Assembly: GCA_002205965.3 (NCBI GenBank)
Contig: NADL03000090.1
Location: 1-64,000 of the forward strand
DNA from: Kappaphycus alvarezii
Taxonomy: Eukaryota > Rhodophyta > Florideophyceae > Gigartinales > Solieriaceae
Direction: 5' to 3'
DNA length: 64,000 nt
Shown here: positions 59,715 to 64,000 of the stretch, one piece after another
How the letters are laid out: each line of letters begins with the position of its first letter
How positions within the stretch are numbered: position 1 is the stretch's first letter
Position numbers and translations under genes: made by a program
Notes under the pieces: generated by a model
The model's database searches: none
What the model saw: only the letters and a program-made list of their open reading frames with translations
Told to the model about the DNA's origin: nothing

Positions 59715-60050
59715 CGTCGGCGTTACTGTTGCCCAACCCCCACTTGCCACCACATCTCGCAGAGCACGTTTACCGCAGGCGCCGCCGGGACACACGCAGG
59801 GTGCGAGAAACATCGTCATTACGGCACTTACTGCGACCAAAACGATATTTTCCTCTCCCCCGTCGGGATAGATATCTATGGCGCCTTGGGCGACGACGGC
59901 GAGGGTTTTTACCGCCACCTTGCTTCCTTCGCTGCTTCCCGTCGCGGCTCCTCCCCCCAACAGGAGCTTTGCAACTTCGTTACCCGTTTTGTGTTTAGTA
60001 TCCAAGTAATGCAGGCGCGACAGGTTTCCACCCGCCGCCCGCATTTGTAG
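59715..60050 (+). mobile_element. LINE 3' fragment next to Tc1 end
   Basis: The plus-strand frame to the stop at 60050 reads CEKHRHYGTYCDQNDIFLSP, VGIDIYGALGDDGEGFYRHL, then RFVFSIQVMQARQVSTRRPH. This is the layout of the last part of non-LTR retrotransposon proteins: a Lys-Tyr segment, Pro ... GALG, then a final helix with Gln-Ala-Arg. It is GC-rich compared with its AT-rich surroundings. It starts right at the Tc1 end (59704), suggesting that the Tc1 element landed in a LINE copy. Confidence 0.55.
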
Positions 60051-60341
60051 TTAATTTTTGAACATCCTCCGCACGCTTTTGTGCAACACTGTAGACCTCG
60101 TAAAGATTTGCCACCACACGTATGCGAGGGCAACGAGACTACAATATTCTTGCAGAAACGCATTTTAGATTGGAAAAAATGGGTTTCTCTATTGAGATGG
60201 ACAGTACTGTACTGCCCGTTTTACTGATACCATAAACTTCTACTATGTACTGTATTGATTGGCTGGAACCCATACTCAATGAAGTAAAGTTTCTTCAAAT
60301 TTAGAAAATGAAACTTTACTTCATTGAGGATCTATCGTGTA
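60051..60341. other. Spacer with a perfect hairpin
   Basis: Between the LINE fragment and the second Tc1 element; contains the inverted repeat at 60275-60328 and no gene. Confidence 0.5.
60275..60328. repeat. Perfect inverted repeat, 19-bp arms with 16-bp loop
   Basis: CTCAATGAAGTAAAGTTTC (60275-60293) and its exact reverse complement (60310-60328). It sits 13 bp outside the Tc1 element, so it is not part of its ends. Confidence 0.85.
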
Positions 60342-61990
60342 CACTGGTGACTGATGCCATAGAACACCCCCCAATTAAGCAATTTAGGCCAAACGTGTGC
60401 AGTAAAATTAAAAACAAACCTGCCCAATCGAGAGAATGTATAAAACAAAGAGTAAATTGGCGAACTCTTTTATACAAAACATACATTCCCAGAAATTAAA
60501 CTCAAAAGTGTATTTTTGAGACTGATTGTTGCCATAGGACACTTAGCGGTTTTACTAGGACAAAAAGCATCTGACATAAAACTAATAACCAATAACCCCT
60601 CCCTGCATAGAAATGACATCTAAGCGACGCTTATGCATAGATGCAATGAGTCTCTGAGTGGTTGTTTCATCGATTGAGCTCCAACAGTCGCTGATACAGT
60701 CCATTAATTCAGAGGTAGAGTTAAACTGGCAGTTATTAGCGTAGACTGCCCGAGCCAGTAAACCCCATAAATTCTCTATAGGATTGAGGTCTGGGGACCT
60801 CGCGGGCCACTTCATAACCCTGATTCCTTGAGATTTAAACCAGTCTTTTGCGACCAAGGAAGCATGTGCAGGTGCATTATCCTGCTGGTAGACCCAATCA
60901 ACTGGCAAATTGTCATCTGCCCACGGAAGTAGCTCCTTCTCTAAAATCTTCACATACTCCTTTCCATTTAGGCGACACCTTGCTTGAACTAATTTAGTCC
61001 TAACAAAGCCCTAAAAAGCTGCCCAAACCATGATTCCGTTACCACTGTGTTGACGCTTAGAAATCACCAACTCCTTTTTCCTGAGATCATGCCAGTAACT
61101 CCTTAAACACTCCGGGCCATCACAATTAAACCTCTTCTCGTCACTAAACACACACGCGTCCCACCAGCCATACCCTTTCATTGCGTGCCTTCTTGCCCAC
61201 TCGACAAGAGCTTCTCGATGACACTTATTCAAAGGCGGCTGGCATTTGACGCGTTTATAACGCAAATTAGCGCTGCAGGTAAGATATGCGCGGGTGCGGC
61301 TGGTAGAAATGGGCAACTGAAGCTCGCTGCAGAGGACTCTAGCGCTTTTGGTTGAATTTGATGCTGCTCGCAACAGCCTACACTCATCTCGGAGTGTGAT
61401 TTTCGTCGGTTTGTTCGCTTGTTTCTGGTCGCATAGGCTGAGGGATTGGCAAGGAAGGATCGAATGACATTTCGCGAACGATGAAGCTGTTTTGAAATTG
61501 CAGAAAGGGAGTGACCTGCCTGTTTGAGAGCGGATACCTGAGAACGCTCGGAATCGTTGAGTTGACTACCTCTCGGCATTGTTTTTGCTGTGGAGTTTAA
61601 GGAGGGTGGTCGCCGGAGGAGGTTCAGCGGGAAATATACTATGTCTAATCCCAACAAGAGATTTGATAAAGCGGGAAAGTTTGGTGTCCTATGACAACAA
61701 TCACCCCCGAAAGTACATTTTATAAATAAAAGTTCAAAAAAGATGCATTGTATAAACCAGTTTTTTAAATGGGGGGTTAATTTACTGTGGTAGATATGTG
61801 GGTTGGTATCCAGTAAATTTGTACCGGAGCGTAGATATCGTATCATTGTCAAGCCAAGCCAAGCCAGTTCATGTGTTTTGCCCTTCTTTTATGCGTTCTG
61901 TCGTTTGGGTAGATTATTTGTTAAATTTGCAGTACGCATGGGGGTGAACCAGTTCATTAGGAGGGTGTCCTATGGCATCAGTCACCAGTG
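60342..61990 (-). mobile_element. Tc1/mariner element, nearly complete, IR/DR-type ends
   Basis: 1649 bp. The terminal inverted repeats start CACTGGTGACTGATGCCATA and match with one difference in about 28 bp. TA lies on both sides (60340-60341 and 61991-61992), and the flanks GTG and CAC would rebuild an 8-bp palindromic target GTGTACAC. A second inverted pair lies inside: TGATTGTTGCCATAGGACAC at 60523-60542 and its counterpart at 61684-61703, 19 of 20 matching. It resembles the outer repeat (shared CCATAGGACAC), as in IR/DR elements such as Sleeping Beauty. Confidence 0.9.
60582..61579 (-). pseudogene. Tc1-family transposase (DD34E), lightly broken
   Basis: From Met 61579 (MPRGSQLNDSERSQVSALKQ) comes a paired helix-turn-helix DNA-binding region, then LRAASNSTKSARVLCSELQL and the catalytic part: CVFSDEKRFNCDG (first Asp), YWHDLRKKELVISK, VYQQDNAPAHASLV (second Asp) and WPARSPDLNPIENLWGLLAR (Glu). 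Exactly 34 residues lie between the second Asp and the Glu, the Tc1 signature. All three catalytic residues are kept. Two lesions are visible: a frame change near 61.39 kb and a TAG stop at about 61013 (after MVWAAF). The short length and clear sequence point to a fairly recent copy. The frame change could be an assembly indel. Confidence 0.9.
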
Positions 61991-62440
61991 TACACTGCAG
62001 GACTGACTATACGGCTAAGAACTAACCGGATGTTCCACGTCAGGCACGTGCAGTGGGGCTCGCGATAGAATTTTAAATCTGCATGTCTATACTATAAATA
62101 CTACACTTAAGGCTTAAACCAAGACAATACATGTAGTGATGATCGAAGCAATGCACAAATCATTGCTTGCGAATGCTTTTTAGATACGCAGGAAACTGGA
62201 ACGACGCGCACTATCCTCCATCGGGTAAATGCTTTTTTTGATGTGATGGATGAATGGTAGGTGGAATTGATCCAGAGATAACGGAGAAGAGGCTCAATTC
62301 GCGTAGCCGCTGATATACCCTGCGAACGGGGCGTTCTTTGGAGCCTCAAAGGGCTTGGTTCATAGGGAGTGGTGCGAAGATTGGGATTCCTATGAACTTG
62401 CATTCAAACCATGTTTCAGGATCTAGAGTACGAATAACGG
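61991..62440. other. No recognisable gene
   Basis: Short frames only, between the Tc1 element and the LINE fragment. Confidence 0.5.
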
Positions 62441-63030
62441 ACCATTACTACCAACCAAAAGTAGCTGGTAGCTCAGTCAACAAGCAGGCGGCATTGGAAA
62501 AGGCCATTAAAGGGCCTTGTCGTAGAAGGAGAATGGCCCTCACCCCGGAGTATTGGTCTTTGGCTCGGCTGGCGATCGATCGTGGCACCTCTTTGATCAT
62601 GGAGAACGCATCGGGGTGGCACTCTATGAGTATGGGGATAGAAACGGAGACGAGCCTGTTCCTGCCAGATAATTCGGCTATAACCCCTGTGGGTTTTGTG
62701 GTTAGCGTGTGCTGCGTTCATGCTCGGGAGGGGGTTAAAGGTTCTCATCCTGAGGTGAGGAGCCAGAGAGGGGTCACCAAAGTAACATCAAAGTAATCGG
62801 TACAACCAGTTGTTACCATTACCCTGATGTCCGGCCTGGTCTTGTGTTCCCTGTGCGCACGGGTCTCGATGGCGGGATTCCTTGCTCCGAGTCTGAGATC
62901 GTTAGTCTGTAAAGAGAACCGGTCATCGTCGTGGTCGATCCATTGAGAGCCGTAATTGCAGTGAATTAGGTGGTCGCCGTGGACCTCCAGGCTTTCTGGA
63001 CACCCGACCCGTGGGCACAAGGTTCACGGT
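62441..63030 (-). mobile_element. LINE 3' fragment (zinc-finger-like motif and C-terminal region)
   Basis: Minus strand: CPRVGCPESLEVHGDHLIHC (C-x4-C-x8-H-x4-C; 62.96-63.02 kb), AIETRAHREHKTRPDIRVMV, TDYFDVTLVTPL (about 62.78 kb), then in another frame SVSIPILIECHPDAFSMIKE and LLLRQGPLMAFSNAACLL (to about 62.45 kb). These are the Cys/His motif, the RPDI ... DVT core and the tail of a LINE with a restriction-like endonuclease. At least one frame change. No reverse transcriptase upstream, so 5'-truncated or cut up. Confidence 0.7.
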
Positions 63031-64000
63031 TCAAACTATGGCCCCTGGAAAAAGTACCTGCGCTTTACTGAGAAGTGACCGATGTCGATAACAGTATTTA
63101 AGGCTGCTGTGGCCGTACAGGAGATCCATTCCTTGGCTCCCTGGAGATTCATTAAGGCCCGGAAGGCTTGTGTGGTAAGGTGTTGTGGGTGAACAGTTGT
63201 TGGATTCTTACCAGACCCCCCGCTCGCAGCATATCAGACCCTAATTTTGATGGTATTGGAAGGTGATTGATGCAGGCTTTGGCATTGCGTTTCTCATATC
63301 GCAACTAAAGGACGGTCTGTAAAATAACGAACAACTAACTACAAATTCAGTTTTCAACAAGACTTGGTACAGGTTGAATGAAGCAGGAGGCTCCATTCAC
63401 CTTGCAGAAGGTGTAGCCACTTACCGTAAGATTTTAAAAGAGCTCCGCGGGCCTGTCCAACAGTGTCAGAAGTCGAAAGTGTTGTTTGAAGAATCTTCAA
63501 CCCCCTTCTCCGGACAGTGGCCCTATGTCATTTTACTGTGTCATTCGGAATTATTTTTCGCACGGATTCCGGCACGGTGTTATCGCACCACACGCAATTG
63601 TCAAACGTATCTCCATTTATGCTCTGCAGTTTTATTTCAGTTGTGAAGGGGGTTCCCGTTCCAAAAACAGATGAATAGGCTAGCATTCACACATGCGGTG
63701 ATTGGTAACTTTCGGCATGAGGGGCACGGGAGTGAAAACGCCAAAAGCGAAGCTAGGAAAGATTGGAGAAGTCTTCGCAGATTGTGCAATTTCGCCGTGC
63801 GAAAAGGTCTCGGTGCTCCGGGAGCTCCGCTCTGGGCCATGTTGTTAGTGACAACTTGCGATCACTCAGAGGGGGCTCCGACAGTATACAAGGCGAGGGG
63901 CGCGAATTTCGTTGCATGTGAAGAGGCGAATCAATATCAGTTGGGGGGGAAAGTTTGGGTTGGTTTGCTACGAGTGGAACGTAGGGTGAAATTTCCATTA
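63031..64000. other. No recognisable gene
   Basis: The plus-strand frame at 63374-63646 (90 codons) and the minus frame at 63753-63998 have no recognisable motif. Possibly more decayed element DNA. Confidence 0.45.

Noticed and set aside
1-64000. tRNA or rRNA genes
   Set aside because: I looked for TTCGAATC-like T-loops and conserved rRNA words. The few matches (for example near 41335) have no matching stems. A covariance-model scan would be needed to exclude tRNAs fully.

Overview
The window looks like nuclear DNA of a red alga, probably a florideophyte. The protein genes are eukaryotic, compact and nearly intron-free (two clear GT-AG introns, 98 and 135 bp). The gamma-carbonic-anhydrase-like gene has the plant-type N-terminus of a complex I subunit. 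The surroundings are packed with transposable elements. The organism call is inference from gene content; no rRNA or organelle marker is present.

Layout. 1-15 kb: accessory DNA with an unrecognised decayed ORF (4.06-5.40 kb), an acidic ORF with a SUMO-interaction-like motif, LINE fragments (6.9-7.3 and 12.3-13.8 kb, minus strand), a decayed PIF/Harbinger transposon with a Myb-like partner gene (8.4-10.7 kb) and a MITE-like unit bounded by paired 16-bp palindromes (11.09-11.52 kb). 15.2-29.7 kb: a gene island, with TACTG/GTACAGTA-rich DNA at both edges. In order it holds a VHS-GAT protein (+), a gamma-carbonic-anhydrase-like protein (-), ribosomal protein eL36 (-), importin beta (+), a secreted protein ending in a Hedgehog-type Hint/Hog domain (-), and an unrecognised gene (-). 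30.4-36.8 kb: one Ty3/gypsy LTR retrotransposon on the minus strand, with 469-bp LTRs about 98-99% alike; it is young but broken.

37-56 kb is visibly AT-rich, has no recognisable host gene, and carries weathered DNA-transposon pieces (piggyBac-like twice, Tc1/mariner, possible pogo/Tigger). 55.7-62.0 kb holds a Tc1/mariner element split by a PIF/Harbinger element inserted into its transposase, a LINE fragment, and a nearly complete 1649-bp Tc1 element with TA duplications and IR/DR-type ends. 62.4-63.0 kb is another LINE 3' fragment.

The larger host genes show repeated reading-frame changes without in-frame stops; at least two sit in or beside homopolymers. This points to uncorrected insertion/deletion errors in the assembly rather than to dead genes. 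The decayed ORF at 4-5.4 kb shows the opposite pattern: one frame kept, stops inside. Host genes have housekeeping roles: endosomal cargo sorting (VHS-GAT), the mitochondrial complex I carbonic anhydrase module, the ribosome and nuclear import. The Hint-domain protein is the most unusual gene: a signal peptide and N-glycosylated ectodomain, a long Ser/Thr/Pro stalk, and an autoprocessing module that keeps the cleavage residues but has His where animal Hedgehogs have the sterol-transfer Asp.
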